From: Candidatus Pseudobacter hemicellulosilyticus
GTDB lineage: Bacteria > Bacteroidota > Bacteroidia > Chitinophagales > Chitinophagaceae
Reading direction: 5' to 3'
DNA: 64,000 bases
NCBI GenBank assembly: GCA_029202545.1
Contig: CP119311.1
Coordinates: 5,704,001-5,768,000, forward strand
Positions 33,953-42,459 of the stretch are shown in pieces. The notes below the pieces were generated by a model. It made no database searches. It was given only the letters and a program-made list of their open reading frames with translations, and was not told where the DNA came from. Numbering within the stretch: the stretch's first letter is position 1; every line of letters starts with the position of its first letter. Both the position numbers and the translations under genes were made by a program.

Positions 33953-34013
33953 AATATGTCAATTGTAATATTTATGATGGGATGTTGTTGCGTATTGATC
34001 TGTCCGGCCGTTC

Positions 34014-34313
34014 TTAAACGATGGCCAGGATATCACTCTCTCTCATGATCAGGAGGTCATCACCACCGATCTGGATCTCTGTACCGGCATACTTACCATA
34101 CAGAACGGTATCACCGATCTTAACGGTAACGGGCTCGTCTTTTTTACCGGGGCCTGCAGCCACCACAGTACCTCTCTGAGGTTTTTCTTTGGCAGTATCG
34201 GGGATGATGATACCACCCGCAGTTTTCTCTTCCGCCTTGGCGGGTTTCACAATTACCCTGTCATGCAGCGGGGTAACATTTAACTTCTGCGTAGCGCTTT
34301 GGGATTTAGCCAT
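34014..34313 (-). CDS. groES: Co-chaperonin GroES
   Basis: The 99-aa protein forms the seven-membered lid of the GroEL chamber. It shows the starting strand PLHDRVIVKPAKAEEKTAGGIIIPDTAKEKP in part, which holds the mobile loop that touches GroEL, and the ending strand DDLLIMRESDILAIV. It is first in the groES-groEL unit. The promoter region is the 305-bp spacer shared with the divergent nusB gene. No CIRCE element is present. Confidence 0.98.
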   Translation of the reverse strand: MAKSQSATQKLNVTPLHDRVIVKPAKAEEKTAGGIIIPDTAKEKPQRGTVVAAGPGKKDEPVTVKIGDTVLYGKYAGTEIQIGGDDLLIMRESDILAIV

Positions 34314-34618
34314 AGTTGTATGCTTTTTTTATTTTGGAAATGGTAATGCCAACGGGTTAACCATTGGGGTTCCTGCCTTGCGGTCAGGCGGGCAAAGGTA
34401 TACGAATTTTGTACCAAACCCACCCAAATGCCTATGAATAAGCCATTTTGCCAGAAAGGGCCAGTCGGGCCCACCCCGGGCCTGTCCGGGTTGGCAGGCG
34501 TCCTCCCCTTCCCCGGCTCCCCGCCCCCCGGGCTGTGCCAATTTTTCAGTTCACATTTTTTGACAGGATTTGCCCCAAAAAAGTTAGCTTTGCCCGCTTA
34601 AAAACAAGTTCTTAGAGA
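34314..34618. promoter_or_regulatory. Divergent promoter region between groES and nusB
   Basis: This 305-bp spacer contains a TACCTTTG -7 box for groES (34393-34400, minus strand). For nusB it contains TAGCTTTG at 34585-34592 with TTTG at 34559-34562 (22-nt spacing). The centre (about 34460-34530) is GC-rich with CCGGG and GGCAGG clusters and small inverted repeats. I see no gene and no CIRCE heat-shock operator. Confidence 0.55.
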
Positions 34619-35578
34619 ATGATCAGCAGAAGAAATATTCGTGTGAAGGTAATGCAGACCTTGTATGCCGTGGAAAGCCAGACCGGCGAGACAGGCGAAC
34701 CCAAACGGGCTACCCCCGGCGACCCCGTGAAACTATTGCAGAAAAACTTTGATCAGACACAGCAGTTATTTGTCTTCCTGATCTTTACGTTAACGGAAGT
34801 AGCGCGTTATGCCGAGACCGACGCCCGTAACCGCGCCTCCAAATACATCCCTTCAGCGGCTGACCTCAGCGTGAATACCAAGATCGCGGGCAACGAACTG
34901 CTCTGGAAGATCTTGGAATCACCCTCCTGGAAACAGGCTGTCAAAGAAGTGAAACCTGAATCCATCAGCAATCCCGATCTTATCCGCAAGCTGTACCTGG
35001 CCCTGGTAGACACCGAACGCTACCAGCAGTATATCAGCGCCCAGGGCCGGGATAAAAAAGAAGAAAAAGAGCTCATTGAATATATTTTCGGCGAACTGAT
35101 CCTGCCCAACGAGGATTTTACCGGTTATGCAGAAGAAAATTTCACCAACTGGGACGATGATGCAGAGATGCTGAGCCAGCTGGTCATGAACTTCCTGGCC
35201 AAACCTGCCTCCTTCAACTTCCAGGAGCTGCTGAGCAGGGAAAAATGGCAATTTGCCAAAAGTTTGCTGGAAACCACGCTGGAGCGGAAAGAAGTGTGCA
35301 TGGAATATATCCACCCCAAGCTCAAGAACTGGGATCCCGACAGGATCGCCGTGCTGGATATGCTGCTGATGCGGATGGGCGTTTGTGAGTTCCTGTATTT
35401 TGAGACCATCCCGCCCAAGGTCACCATCAATGAATATATTGACCTGGCCAAGGAATACAGTACCCAGCAAAGCGGCCAGTTCGTGAACGGTATCCTGGAC
35501 AATATCCATAAGGACCTGGTCCGGGACAATAAAATGCATAAGGTCAGCTTTTCGCCCAATGGCAATAAAAACAGCTAA
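34619..35578 (+). CDS. nusB: Transcription antitermination protein NusB (long Bacteroidota form)
   Basis: NusB binds boxA RNA with NusE and supports antitermination of rRNA operons. The 319-aa protein starts with the family RRNIRVKVMQTLYAVES helix. The conserved NusB core lies at the C-terminus (YIHPKLKNWDPDRIAVLDMLLMR, then EYIDLAKEYSTQQSGQFVNGILDNIHKD in part). The roughly 150-residue insert between the first helix and the core is usual in Bacteroidota and makes it about twice the length of E. coli NusB. It heads a probable unit with the DUF1573, yajC and coaE genes. Confidence 0.92.
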   Translation: MISRRNIRVKVMQTLYAVESQTGETGEPKRATPGDPVKLLQKNFDQTQQLFVFLIFTLTEVARYAETDARNRASKYIPSAADLSVNTKIAGNELLWKILESPSWKQAVKEVKPESISNPDLIRKLYLALVDTERYQQYISAQGRDKKEEKELIEYIFGELILPNEDFTGYAEENFTNWDDDAEMLSQLVMNFLAKPASFNFQELLSREKWQFAKSLLETTLERKEVCMEYIHPKLKNWDPDRIAVLDMLLMRMGVCEFLYFETIPPKVTINEYIDLAKEYSTQQSGQFVNGILDNIHKDLVRDNKMHKVSFSPNGNKNS

Positions 35579-35596
35579 TCCCCGGGCACATTCCAT

Positions 35597-35604
35597 TAGC
35601 TTTG
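35597..35604 (+). promoter_or_regulatory. -7 box TAGCTTTG of the DUF1573 gene
   Basis: Exact TAnnTTTG match 14 nt before the chosen ATG at 35619, so the leader would be very short. It supports the late start over the in-frame upstream one at 35559. Confidence 0.4.
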
Positions 35605-35618
35605 TAAAAACAGTACCA

Positions 35619-36047
35619 ATGAAAAAAACATTGCTGTACATATTGGTGATAGCAGGACTGATCAGCGCCTGCAACGATGAACAGACCTACCAGGAAGCCC
35701 CGGTGGGTAATACCAGCAAGGAAATGACCACCATGCAGTGGATTGACTCCGCCCGGGATTTTGGTAAGATCACGGAAGGTCAGATCCTGGAGGTCAGCTT
35801 CCGGTTCAGGAATACCGGTTCCAAACCCCTCGTGATCCGCGGCGTTCATCCCGGCTGTGGCTGTACCGTGGCCAACCCGCCCGATAAACCCATTGCTCCC
35901 GGCGCCGAAGGCGAGATCAAAGGCACTTTCAACAGCAAGGGCCGTCCCGGCGTCAACCACAAGGAAATAGACGTGGAAGCCAATACCGCCGGTGATCAGC
36001 ACCATAAAATCACTTTCTCCGTAGAAGTATTACCGGAGAAGAAATAA
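35619..36047 (+). CDS. DUF1573 domain lipoprotein
   Basis: The 142-aa product has a lipoprotein signal ending GLISAC, with lipid Cys18. A DUF1573 domain follows, an Ig-like/ASPM-type sheet with the family pattern FGKITEGQILEVSFRFRNTG and HPGCGCTVANPP, then KPIAPGAEGEIKGTFNSKG. DUF1573 proteins are abundant in Bacteroidota, and their biochemical role is not settled. It sits 40 nt after nusB and 26 nt before yajC. Confidence 0.9.
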   Translation: MKKTLLYILVIAGLISACNDEQTYQEAPVGNTSKEMTTMQWIDSARDFGKITEGQILEVSFRFRNTGSKPLVIRGVHPGCGCTVANPPDKPIAPGAEGEIKGTFNSKGRPGVNHKEIDVEANTAGDQHHKITFSVEVLPEKK

Positions 36048-36073
36048 TACCTATAAATCTCAAATCAGATACA

Positions 36074-36406
36074 ATGACACATTTAGTTGTTCTCTTACAG
36101 GCCCAAACCGGCGGCGCAGGTTACATGCAGTTGATCTTACTGGGAGGTATGATCCTGGTATTCTGGCTGTTCATGATCCGCCCCCAGGCCAAAAAAGCAA
36201 AGCTGGCCAAACAATTCCAGGAAGGAATGCAGAAAGGAGAAAAGATTGTTACTATTGCCGGTATCCACGGCACCATTAATAAGGTGAATGAAGATGGTAC
36301 CCTCATGCTGGAAACCAGCCCCGGCAGCTATATGAAGATCGAAAAGAGCGCCATCTCCATGGAGTGGACCAACAATATCAACAAGGCCGCTGCCCCTGCC
36401 AAGTAA
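36074..36406 (+). CDS. yajC: Preprotein translocase accessory subunit YajC
   Basis: YajC is a small single-span membrane protein associated with SecDF in the Sec translocase. The 110-aa product has one helix (LILLGGMILVFWLFMI) followed by the family motif RPQAKKAKLAKQFQEGMQKG and a small beta domain (IVTIAGIHGTINKVNEDGTLMLE). Length is standard. A strong terminator lies between yajC and coaE. SecDF itself is encoded 3 kb downstream. Confidence 0.95.
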   Translation: MTHLVVLLQAQTGGAGYMQLILLGGMILVFWLFMIRPQAKKAKLAKQFQEGMQKGEKIVTIAGIHGTINKVNEDGTLMLETSPGSYMKIEKSAISMEWTNNINKAAAPAK

Positions 36407-36483
36407 ATGTATTACCGGTATCCCCCGGGATCACCGGACAAAGGCCAGCGTCTCCGGGCATTGCGCCAGGGTAAATTAAGGTG

Positions 36484-36511
36484 CCGGCTGCCATCAGGCA
36501 GCCGGTTTTTT
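36484..36511 (+). terminator. Terminator between yajC and coaE
   Basis: CCGGCTGCC - ATCA - GGCAGCCGG is a perfect 9-bp stem followed by TTTTTTAT. Confidence 0.85.
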
Positions 36512-36530
36512 ATTAAAAGGCCGTGTACCT

Positions 36531-36538
36531 TACCTTTA
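36531..36538 (+). promoter_or_regulatory. Probable -7 box (TACCTTTA) of coaE
   Basis: TAnnTTT match with final A, just after the yajC terminator and 21 nt before the coaE ATG. It supports a separate coaE promoter. Confidence 0.35.
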
Positions 36539-36559
36539 CGGTCCAACAATCCACATTTC

Positions 36560-37171
36560 ATGCTCAGGATCGGCATTACAGGCGGCATCGGCTCCGGCAA
36601 AAGCACAGTGGCCAGGATATTCCAGGTACTGGGCGTCCCCGTCTATAATGCAGACAGCGCCGCCAAGAGACTGATGAATGAGGACCCGCAGCTGCAGCAG
36701 GAACTGATTGCCCATTTTGGCCCGGAGACCTACCAGGATGGCCGGCTGAACCGCTCCTGGCTGGCATCTGTTGTTTTCAATAACAAGGAAAAGCTGGAAC
36801 TCCTCAATTCCCTGGTGCATCCGGCCACTATCCGGGACGGAGAAGCCTGGACAGCCCGTCAGCAATCCGCCTATACCATCAAGGAGGCCGCCCTGCTCTT
36901 TGAAAGCGGCTCTTACCGGCACCTCGACTATGTGATCGGCGTGTCCGCCCCACTCGCCCTTCGTATCCACCGCACCATGCAGCGCGACCAGGTCAGCAAG
37001 GAAGAGGTGCAGTCGCGCATGAACAAACAGATACCCGAGAATATCAAGATGCGGTTATGCGATTTTGTGATCGTCAACGATGAGCAGCAGGCCGTTATTC
37101 CCCAGGTGCTGACCCTGCATAAACAACTGCTGGAGCTGAGCAAAGCAACCCAATCACCCGTTCCCGCCTGA
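36560..37171 (+). CDS. coaE: Dephospho-CoA kinase
   Basis: CoaE phosphorylates the 3' hydroxyl of dephospho-CoA, the last step of coenzyme A synthesis. The 203-aa protein starts with the P-loop GITGGIGSGKST (residues 4-15). It shows the adenylate-kinase-like lid and substrate motifs, such as VYNADSAAKRLMNED, VHPATIRDGEAW and RMNKQIPENIKMRLCDFVIVND. The ATG at 36560 is chosen because the P-loop begins three residues on; the in-frame sequence back to 36407 spans the yajC terminator. A tandem array of a GGTTCGTCC element starts 9 nt after the stop. Confidence 0.95.
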   Translation: MLRIGITGGIGSGKSTVARIFQVLGVPVYNADSAAKRLMNEDPQLQQELIAHFGPETYQDGRLNRSWLASVVFNNKEKLELLNSLVHPATIRDGEAWTARQQSAYTIKEAALLFESGSYRHLDYVIGVSAPLALRIHRTMQRDQVSKEEVQSRMNKQIPENIKMRLCDFVIVNDEQQAVIPQVLTLHKQLLELSKATQSPVPA

Positions 37172-37179
37172 GCAGCTTA

Positions 37180-37490
37180 GGTTCGTCCCCAATAAAAAGC
37201 TGCTACCTGAACTAACCTATAACATTCCGGAAAAGGCAGTCTGTTGGAGAAACAAAATCTTTCCCTGGTTCGTCCCCAATAAAAAAACAGCTGCCTGAAC
37301 CAACCTGGTCCGTACCCGATAAATAAGCTTCCGGAAGAGGCTGTCTGCTGGAGAAACAAAACCTTTCCTTTGGTTCGTCCCCAATAAAAAAAACAGCTGC
37401 CTGAACCAACCTGGTCCGTACCCGATAAATAAGCTTCCGGAAGAGGCTGTCTGCTGGAGAAACAAAACCTTTCCTTTGGTTCGTCCCAAA
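37180..37490 (+). repeat. Tandem array of about 106-nt units with the GGTTCGTCCC element
   Basis: GGTTCGTCC recurs at 37180, 37267, 37373 and 37478 (periods 87, 106, 105). The unit contains CAGCTGCCTGAACCAACCT, a second related segment GGTCCGTACCCGATAA, the palindrome CTTCCGGAAG and GGAGAAACAAAACCTTTCC. The first unit lacks about 20 nt around GGTCCGTACCC. Units 2 and 3 are nearly identical, so the expansion is recent. GGTCCGTACCCGATAA aligns with GGTTCGTCCCCAATAA, so the unit may itself be an old dimer. Lack of a multiple-of-three period and of any recognisable protein argues against coding. It starts 9 nt after coaE. Confidence 0.88.
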
Positions 37491-37647
37491 AATACTAACG
37501 ACTAAATAGAACCGGCTTTTGCCAACAAAAAAGGCCAGCCCGCCACTGCTGGCTGCAGTAGCTGGCTGACCCGTTACCATCAGGAAAAAAAGAGGTATCG
37601 GCACCTAACGCAGAGGCCTACCCTATTTTCCCCGGTATACTATAAAA
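37491..37647. other. Spacer after the tandem array, no gene seen
   Basis: This stretch completes the 476-bp gene-free interval 37172-37647 between coaE and the convergent aminotransferase gene. It holds GCCAGC / GCTGGC inverted repeats around 37530-37560 and an AAAAAAGG run that gives a T-tail on the minus strand, so it may end the aminotransferase transcript. I see no open frame with family resemblance. Confidence 0.5.
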
Positions 37648-38838
37648 CTATTTCAGTTTATTCAGTGCTTCAGTGATCCTTTTCCATCCTTCCTCAATCT
37701 TCTGCATGCTGTTGGCAAAAGAGATCCGGATACAGGTAGGCTCACCAAATGCGCGGCCGGTAACGGTGCTTACATGCGCCTTGTTCAGCAGGTACATGCA
37801 GAGATCGTCGGCATCGTTGATGCTGGTTTCGCCGTCAGTCTTGCCAAAATACTGGCTGATAACGGGGAATACGTAGAAAGCGCCATCGGGCTCCACGCAG
37901 GTGAATCCGGGGATGGCAGCCATCAGTTCAAACACGCGCTTTTTGCGGCGGGTGAACTCTTCCACCATTTCCAGGGTGGGGCGGAGATCAGTGGTGAGGG
38001 CCGTGATAGCGGCGCGCTGTGTGATACTGTTGGTACCGCTGGTGATCTGGCCCTGCAGTTTTTCGCATGCTTTTACCACATCCGGGTGGGCGGCAATAAA
38101 GCCCAGGCGGTAGCCGGTCATGGCAAAACCTTTACTGAGACCGTTGATGATGATGATCCGGTCTTTCAGGTCTTCAAACTGGGCAATGCTTTCGTGCTTG
38201 CCTACAAAGTTGATGTACTCATAGATCTCGTCGGAGATGATGAATACTTTGGGGAACTTACGGAAAACTTCGGCCAGTCCTTCCAGCTCTGCCTTGCTGT
38301 ATACAGAACCGCTGGGGTTACAGGGGGAAGAGAAGATGAAGAGGCGCGTTTGCTCAGACAGTGCAGCTTCCAGTTCGGCAGGCGTGATCTTGTACCTGTT
38401 CTCTTTGGAAGTAGATACCAGTTTCACCACACCTTCGCCCAGTTTTACGATCTCGGAGTAAGTGACCCAGTAAGGCGTGGGGATCACTACTTCATCACCT
38501 TTGCTCACAGTAGCAAATACGGCATTGGCCAGGCTTTGCTTGGCGCCGGTAGAGGTAATGATATTTTCAGGTTTATAATCCAGGTTATTGTCGCGCTTCA
38601 GCTTGAAACAGGCCGCTTCACGCAGTTCAGGATAGCCGGCTACAGGTGTGTAGTGGCTCCAGTTCTCGTCGATGGCTTTTTTAGCAGCTTCCTTGATATG
38701 CTCGGGTGTATCAAAATCGGGTTCACCCAAACTGAGGTCGATAACATCGAAACCCTTGGCGCGCAGTTCACGGCCGAGTTTCGCCATTTTCAACGTTTCC
38801 GGTTCGTTGAATAATTGTAATCTGGTTGATAGTTGCAT
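37648..38838 (-). CDS. Class I/II pyridoxal-phosphate aminotransferase (aspartate aminotransferase-like)
   Basis: The 396-aa enzyme belongs to the Ib subgroup of fold-type I aminotransferases (AspC/AspB-like), which exchange amino groups between aspartate or similar amino acids and 2-oxoglutarate. The PLP lysine is Lys236 in NGLSKGFAMTGYRLGF. The substrate-binding start LSLGEPDFDTPEHI, the SSPCNPSGSVY loop and the SDEIYEYINF aspartate region are all present. Length is normal. Sequence alone does not separate aspartate from aromatic or prephenate specificity. It has a TACTTTTG -7 box upstream and is divergent from secDF across a GC-rich spacer. Confidence 0.93.
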   Translation of the reverse strand: MQLSTRLQLFNEPETLKMAKLGRELRAKGFDVIDLSLGEPDFDTPEHIKEAAKKAIDENWSHYTPVAGYPELREAACFKLKRDNNLDYKPENIITSTGAKQSLANAVFATVSKGDEVVIPTPYWVTYSEIVKLGEGVVKLVSTSKENRYKITPAELEAALSEQTRLFIFSSPCNPSGSVYSKAELEGLAEVFRKFPKVFIISDEIYEYINFVGKHESIAQFEDLKDRIIIINGLSKGFAMTGYRLGFIAAHPDVVKACEKLQGQITSGTNSITQRAAITALTTDLRPTLEMVEEFTRRKKRVFELMAAIPGFTCVEPDGAFYVFPVISQYFGKTDGETSINDADDLCMYLLNKAHVSTVTGRAFGEPTCIRISFANSMQKIEEGWKRITEALNKLK

Positions 38839-38875
38839 AATGTTTGTCTGTTACTTGGCTTTTACGAAATGGACG

Positions 38876-38883
38876 CAAAAGTA
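38876..38883 (-). promoter_or_regulatory. -7 box TACTTTTG of the aminotransferase gene
   Basis: Exact TAnnTTTG match on the minus strand, 37 nt before the ATG at 38838. Confidence 0.45.
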
Positions 38884-38924
38884 AGTGATCGGGCCCATAA
38901 CTGACCTGATCCAGGCGCGAAAAT

Positions 38925-39245
38925 ATTAGGGCTCCCCGACGGTGCCAGGGACTGATACCCAGGCTCCCAGCCCGGGAATGCCGGGACCGCCAGCAGTTAC
39001 CGGCCAGCGTCCCCCCTGACGGCCCGTTCCCTGGCCGGGAAGAGCGGCGCCGCAGACCAGGCAATGTTGCCCCATCAATTGCGGGGAATGGCCCACCCGC
39101 CGGTATTTGCCGGAGGGAGCATTCCGGACACGGTATCCTGCGCCGGCAACCGGGCCCTTCCGGGAGGCCCGGGAGCCGGTCCCAAATGGCCGTTCCGGGC
39201 CGCTCTCCAAAATCCCCGAAGCAGGCCATAGGCGGCTTTTTTGGG
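38925..39245. other. GC-rich palindromic spacer between the aminotransferase and secDF genes
   Basis: Most of the 491-bp interval 38839-39329 is occupied by a block that is far more GC-rich than the rest of the window. It is full of CCGGG, CCCGG and GCCGG palindromic words. The minus strand is open over long stretches here (for instance 38926-39210), as expected of stop-poor GC-rich DNA. The only pattern of note in translation is a lone CxxC. I cannot support a gene. It may be a decayed insertion or a structured leader for secDF. Confidence 0.5.
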
Positions 39246-39292
39246 AAATTTTCCGGGGTCATTTTGGTGTTTATGATTCTGTGTGAAAACCC

Positions 39293-39300
39293 TATCTTTG
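39293..39300 (+). promoter_or_regulatory. -7 box TATCTTTG of secDF
   Basis: Exact TAnnTTTG match 29 nt before the secDF ATG. TTTTGG at 39263-39268 is a possible but distant -33. Confidence 0.5.
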
Positions 39301-39329
39301 CCAACTCCTAAAAAATAAACAACACTGAA

Positions 39330-42300
39330 ATGAGAGCACTGGTTAGCATTTTTACGGCACTTCTGATCGGCATCTCGCTGTACCAGCTGTCATTCACCTG
39401 GTTCGTGAACAAACACGAGAAGGAAATGGCAGACAAAGCAGTGACGCAGGTCAAAAGGGCTTCTCCTCAGTCCGCTGCGCAGAAATATCCTGACAGCAAA
39501 GAAGCTCAGGCTTTGTATCAGGACACGCTCGACAACCTGTTGAAAGACCGCAAACAAGCTTTGCTGGACAGCACCGCCGACAAAAAGATCACCTGGTGGG
39601 GCCAGACCTATCGTAAAGCCAAGGAAAGTGAACTGCTGCTGGGCCTCGACCTGCAGGGTGGTATCAACGTAACACTCGACATTGCGCTTGACGGCCTCAT
39701 CAAAGGCCTGGCCAACAACCCCAAAGATCCCCAGATCGTAAAAGCGATCGAAGAAGCCAACCGGTTGAAACTGACCAGCGACCAGAACTATATCAGCCTT
39801 TTTGCCACCGCCTTCAGCAAAGTGAATCCCGGTACAAAAATGGCCCCCCATTTTGCCAACGGTAACAACAAGCTCAGCGCCTCCGCCAGCGATAACCAGG
39901 TGATCAGCTATATGAACACCCAGGCCAATAACGCTATGGGCCAGACCTTTGAGGTGCTGCGCAAACGGATCGATAAATTCGGGGTGGCCCAGCCTACCAT
40001 CAGCCTGGATGAATCCAAAGGCATCATCACGGTGGAACTGGCCGGCGCCAGCGACCCGGAAAGGGTGCGGAAATACCTGCAATCCACTGCTAACCTGCAG
40101 TTCTGGGAAATGTATACCTGGAACGACCTCGGCAGCGGCCTCCAGAAAGCTGACCAGGCCCTGGCCCAGCTGCTGTCCAATCCCAACAGGACTGGCGACA
40201 GCACCGTTGCCGCCCTGGCCGACAGTGTTAAAAAAGACACCAGCCTGGCTGCTACCAATCCCCTCTTCATCAAGCTCAATCCTCCCCAACCTTATGCTGA
40301 CGCACAGGGCCGTCCGGCTTATGGCGCTGCACTGGGTTATAGCCGCCTGCAGGATACTGCGGTGGTGAACGCTTACCTCGCTATGCCTTCCGTACGCGCA
40401 TTCTTCCCCGGTAACGCCAAGTTCCTCTGGGGTAAACAGGAACGCGACAGCGAAGGCAAACCCCTCCAGTCCCTCGCGCTCTATTCCGTTAAGACCATCC
40501 CCGGCAAAGAAGGCGCAGAACTGGAAGGCAACGCCATTGAAGATGCTAACCAGGAGTTCAACCAGATGACCAATGAAGTGACCGTAACCATGTCCATGAC
40601 CCCTTCAGGTTCCACTACCTGGGCGCGCATGACCGGTCGCAACATCGGCAAACCCATCGCCATTGTACTGGATGATATCGTTTATACTGCTCCCAATGTT
40701 AACCAGAAGATCGAAGGCGGTAACTCCTCCATCACCATGGGCCGCGGCGAAAAGAACCGCAACCTGGTGATAGAAGAAGCCCAGGACATTGCCAAGATCC
40801 TCAAATCCGGTAAACTGGAAGCCCCCGCCAAGATCGTGCAGGAACAGATTGTAGGACCTACCCTCGGTCAGGCTGCCATTAAAGGCGGTATGATGGCTTT
40901 CGGCCTCTCTTTCATTGTTATCTTCATCCTGATGCTGGTGTATTATAACACCGGTGGCTGGGTAGCCAATATTGCCCTGATCCTCAACCTGCTCTTCACC
41001 GTAGGCGTACTGAGCGCACTGGGCGCCACCCTTACCGCTCCCGGTATTGCCGGTCTGGTGCTGACCATCGGTATTGCGGTGGATACCAACGTACTGATCT
41101 TTGAAAGGATCAAGGAGGAGCTGACCAAGGGTAAGAGCTATAGTCAGGCCGTGATAGACGGTTACAAACGCTCTATGGCGCCTGTACTGGATGCCCACTT
41201 CACCAACCTGCTGACCGCCATCATCCTGTTCTACTTCGGTCTGGGCCCCGTACTCGGTTTCGCTACCACCCAGATCCTCGGTATCCTCCTGTCCCTCTTC
41301 TGCGGTATCTTTGTATCCCGCCTGGTGAGCGACTTCTGGACCAAGAAGAACCGTCACTTCAACTATTTCACCCCGCTGAGCCGCAAGATCTTCAAACATG
41401 CGTCCTTCAGGTTCATCGAATACCGCAAGAAAACCTATATCATCTCCATTGTGATCCTGCTGCTGGGCATCGCCGCCCTGTTCAACGGGTTCAAATATGG
41501 TGTGGAATTCAGCGGTGGCCGTAGCTATGTGGTACGGTTCGATAAACCCGTAAACGCAGAACAGGTACGGGAAGCGCTGGAAAAGACCTTCGACAAATCG
41601 CCCGTGGTTAAAACCTACGGCAGCCCCAGCCAGCTGGATATCACTACCGACTACCTGATTGAACAATCCGGTATGGCAGTGGACTCCACAGTACAGAACA
41701 AACTGTATGAAGGCCTGAAACCCTTCCTGGAACCCGGTATCTCCAAAGCTGCCTTTGACGCCCGCTACCTGCAGGGCGCCAAAAAAGTAGACGCCACCAT
41801 CTCGGATGACCTTAAAGCCGGCGCCCAGTGGGCCACCTTCTGGTCCCTGTTCATGATTGCCGTATATATCCTCATCCGCTTCCGCGACTGGAGATACTCT
41901 ATCGGTACTATCGTGGGCCTGCTGCACGACGTGCTGATCACCGTGATCGTGTTCTCTTTCCTGAAAGACATCATGCCTTTCTCCCTGGAAGTTGACCAGC
42001 ACTTCATTGCGGCGATCCTGACGGTGATCGGTTTCTCTATGAACGATAAGGTGATCGTGTTTGACCGTATCCGCGAATACAGCCGTGAAATGATCGGGGC
42101 CGATAAGACCACCATCATCAACCGCGCTATCAACGATACCCTGAGCCGTACCATCATGACCTCCTTCACGGTGTTCCTCACCATCCTCATCCTGTTCCTG
42201 GTAGGTGGTGAAGTAACCAAAGGCTTTGCCTTCGCCATGCTGGTAGGTGTGGTCACCGCCACTTATTCTTCGATCTTTGTATCTGCACCCATCCTGGTGG

Positions 42301-42407
42301 ACTTTGCCAAAGACAAACCCCTGGGTGAGCAGCACGCCAATACCAAGCCCAATACCCCATCGGCCAAGCCCAAACCGGCTTCACCCCTGGCGGATAAAAA
42401 AGCTTAA
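39330..42407 (+). CDS. secDF: Protein translocase subunit SecDF (fused)
   Basis: SecDF is an RND-type membrane protein that uses the proton gradient to pull preproteins through SecYEG on the periplasmic side. The 1025-aa fusion has an N-terminal helix and a large periplasmic P1 region. SecD helices with AIKGGMMAFGLSFIVIFILM and TIGIAVDTNVLIFERIKEEL are at about residues 515-610. A linker follows (KNRHFNYFTPLSRKIFKHASF), then the SecF half with FSGGRSYVVRFDKP and IGFSMNDKVIVFDRIRE. A Pro/Lys-rich tail follows. The Asp in AVDTNV and in NDKVIVFDR are the conserved ion-pathway residues. Bacteroidota commonly carry this fusion. Multiple terminator-like hairpins follow. Confidence 0.97.
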   Translation: MRALVSIFTALLIGISLYQLSFTWFVNKHEKEMADKAVTQVKRASPQSAAQKYPDSKEAQALYQDTLDNLLKDRKQALLDSTADKKITWWGQTYRKAKESELLLGLDLQGGINVTLDIALDGLIKGLANNPKDPQIVKAIEEANRLKLTSDQNYISLFATAFSKVNPGTKMAPHFANGNNKLSASASDNQVISYMNTQANNAMGQTFEVLRKRIDKFGVAQPTISLDESKGIITVELAGASDPERVRKYLQSTANLQFWEMYTWNDLGSGLQKADQALAQLLSNPNRTGDSTVAALADSVKKDTSLAATNPLFIKLNPPQPYADAQGRPAYGAALGYSRLQDTAVVNAYLAMPSVRAFFPGNAKFLWGKQERDSEGKPLQSLALYSVKTIPGKEGAELEGNAIEDANQEFNQMTNEVTVTMSMTPSGSTTWARMTGRNIGKPIAIVLDDIVYTAPNVNQKIEGGNSSITMGRGEKNRNLVIEEAQDIAKILKSGKLEAPAKIVQEQIVGPTLGQAAIKGGMMAFGLSFIVIFILMLVYYNTGGWVANIALILNLLFTVGVLSALGATLTAPGIAGLVLTIGIAVDTNVLIFERIKEELTKGKSYSQAVIDGYKRSMAPVLDAHFTNLLTAIILFYFGLGPVLGFATTQILGILLSLFCGIFVSRLVSDFWTKKNRHFNYFTPLSRKIFKHASFRFIEYRKKTYIISIVILLLGIAALFNGFKYGVEFSGGRSYVVRFDKPVNAEQVREALEKTFDKSPVVKTYGSPSQLDITTDYLIEQSGMAVDSTVQNKLYEGLKPFLEPGISKAAFDARYLQGAKKVDATISDDLKAGAQWATFWSLFMIAVYILIRFRDWRYSIGTIVGLLHDVLITVIVFSFLKDIMPFSLEVDQHFIAAILTVIGFSMNDKVIVFDRIREYSREMIGADKTTIINRAINDTLSRTIMTSFTVFLTILILFLVGGEVTKGFAFAMLVGVVTATYSSIFVSAPILVDFAKDKPLGEQHANTKPNTPSAKPKPASPLADKKA

Positions 42408-42429
42408 TTAAGTACAACATTGCTATCAG

Positions 42430-42459
42430 AGAGCGCTTCGAAAGAGGCGCTCTTTTTTT
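42430..42459 (+). terminator. First terminator after secDF
   Basis: AGAGCGCTTC - GAAA - GAGGCGCTCT makes a 10-bp stem (one G-U) with a GAAA tetraloop, followed by TTTTTT. Confidence 0.9.

Noticed and set aside
37180..37188. GGTTCG as a tRNA T-arm
   Set aside because: The rest of the cloverleaf is missing and the sequence recurs every 106 nt as a repeat unit.
37177..37604. Overlapping open frames of 60-130 codons with repeated peptides on the minus strand
   Set aside because: They arise from the tandem DNA array, shift frame at each 105-106 nt unit, and lack protein features.
38768..39304. 178-codon and 94-codon open frames on the minus strand in the GC-rich block
   Set aside because: Long open frames are expected by chance in such GC-rich DNA; translations are Gly/Arg/Pro-rich with only a lone CxxC, and one frame overlaps the aminotransferase gene start.
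40605..42335. 576-codon open frame on the minus strand opposite secDF
   Set aside because: Shadow of SecDF codons; rich in His, Gln and Gly without any domain pattern.
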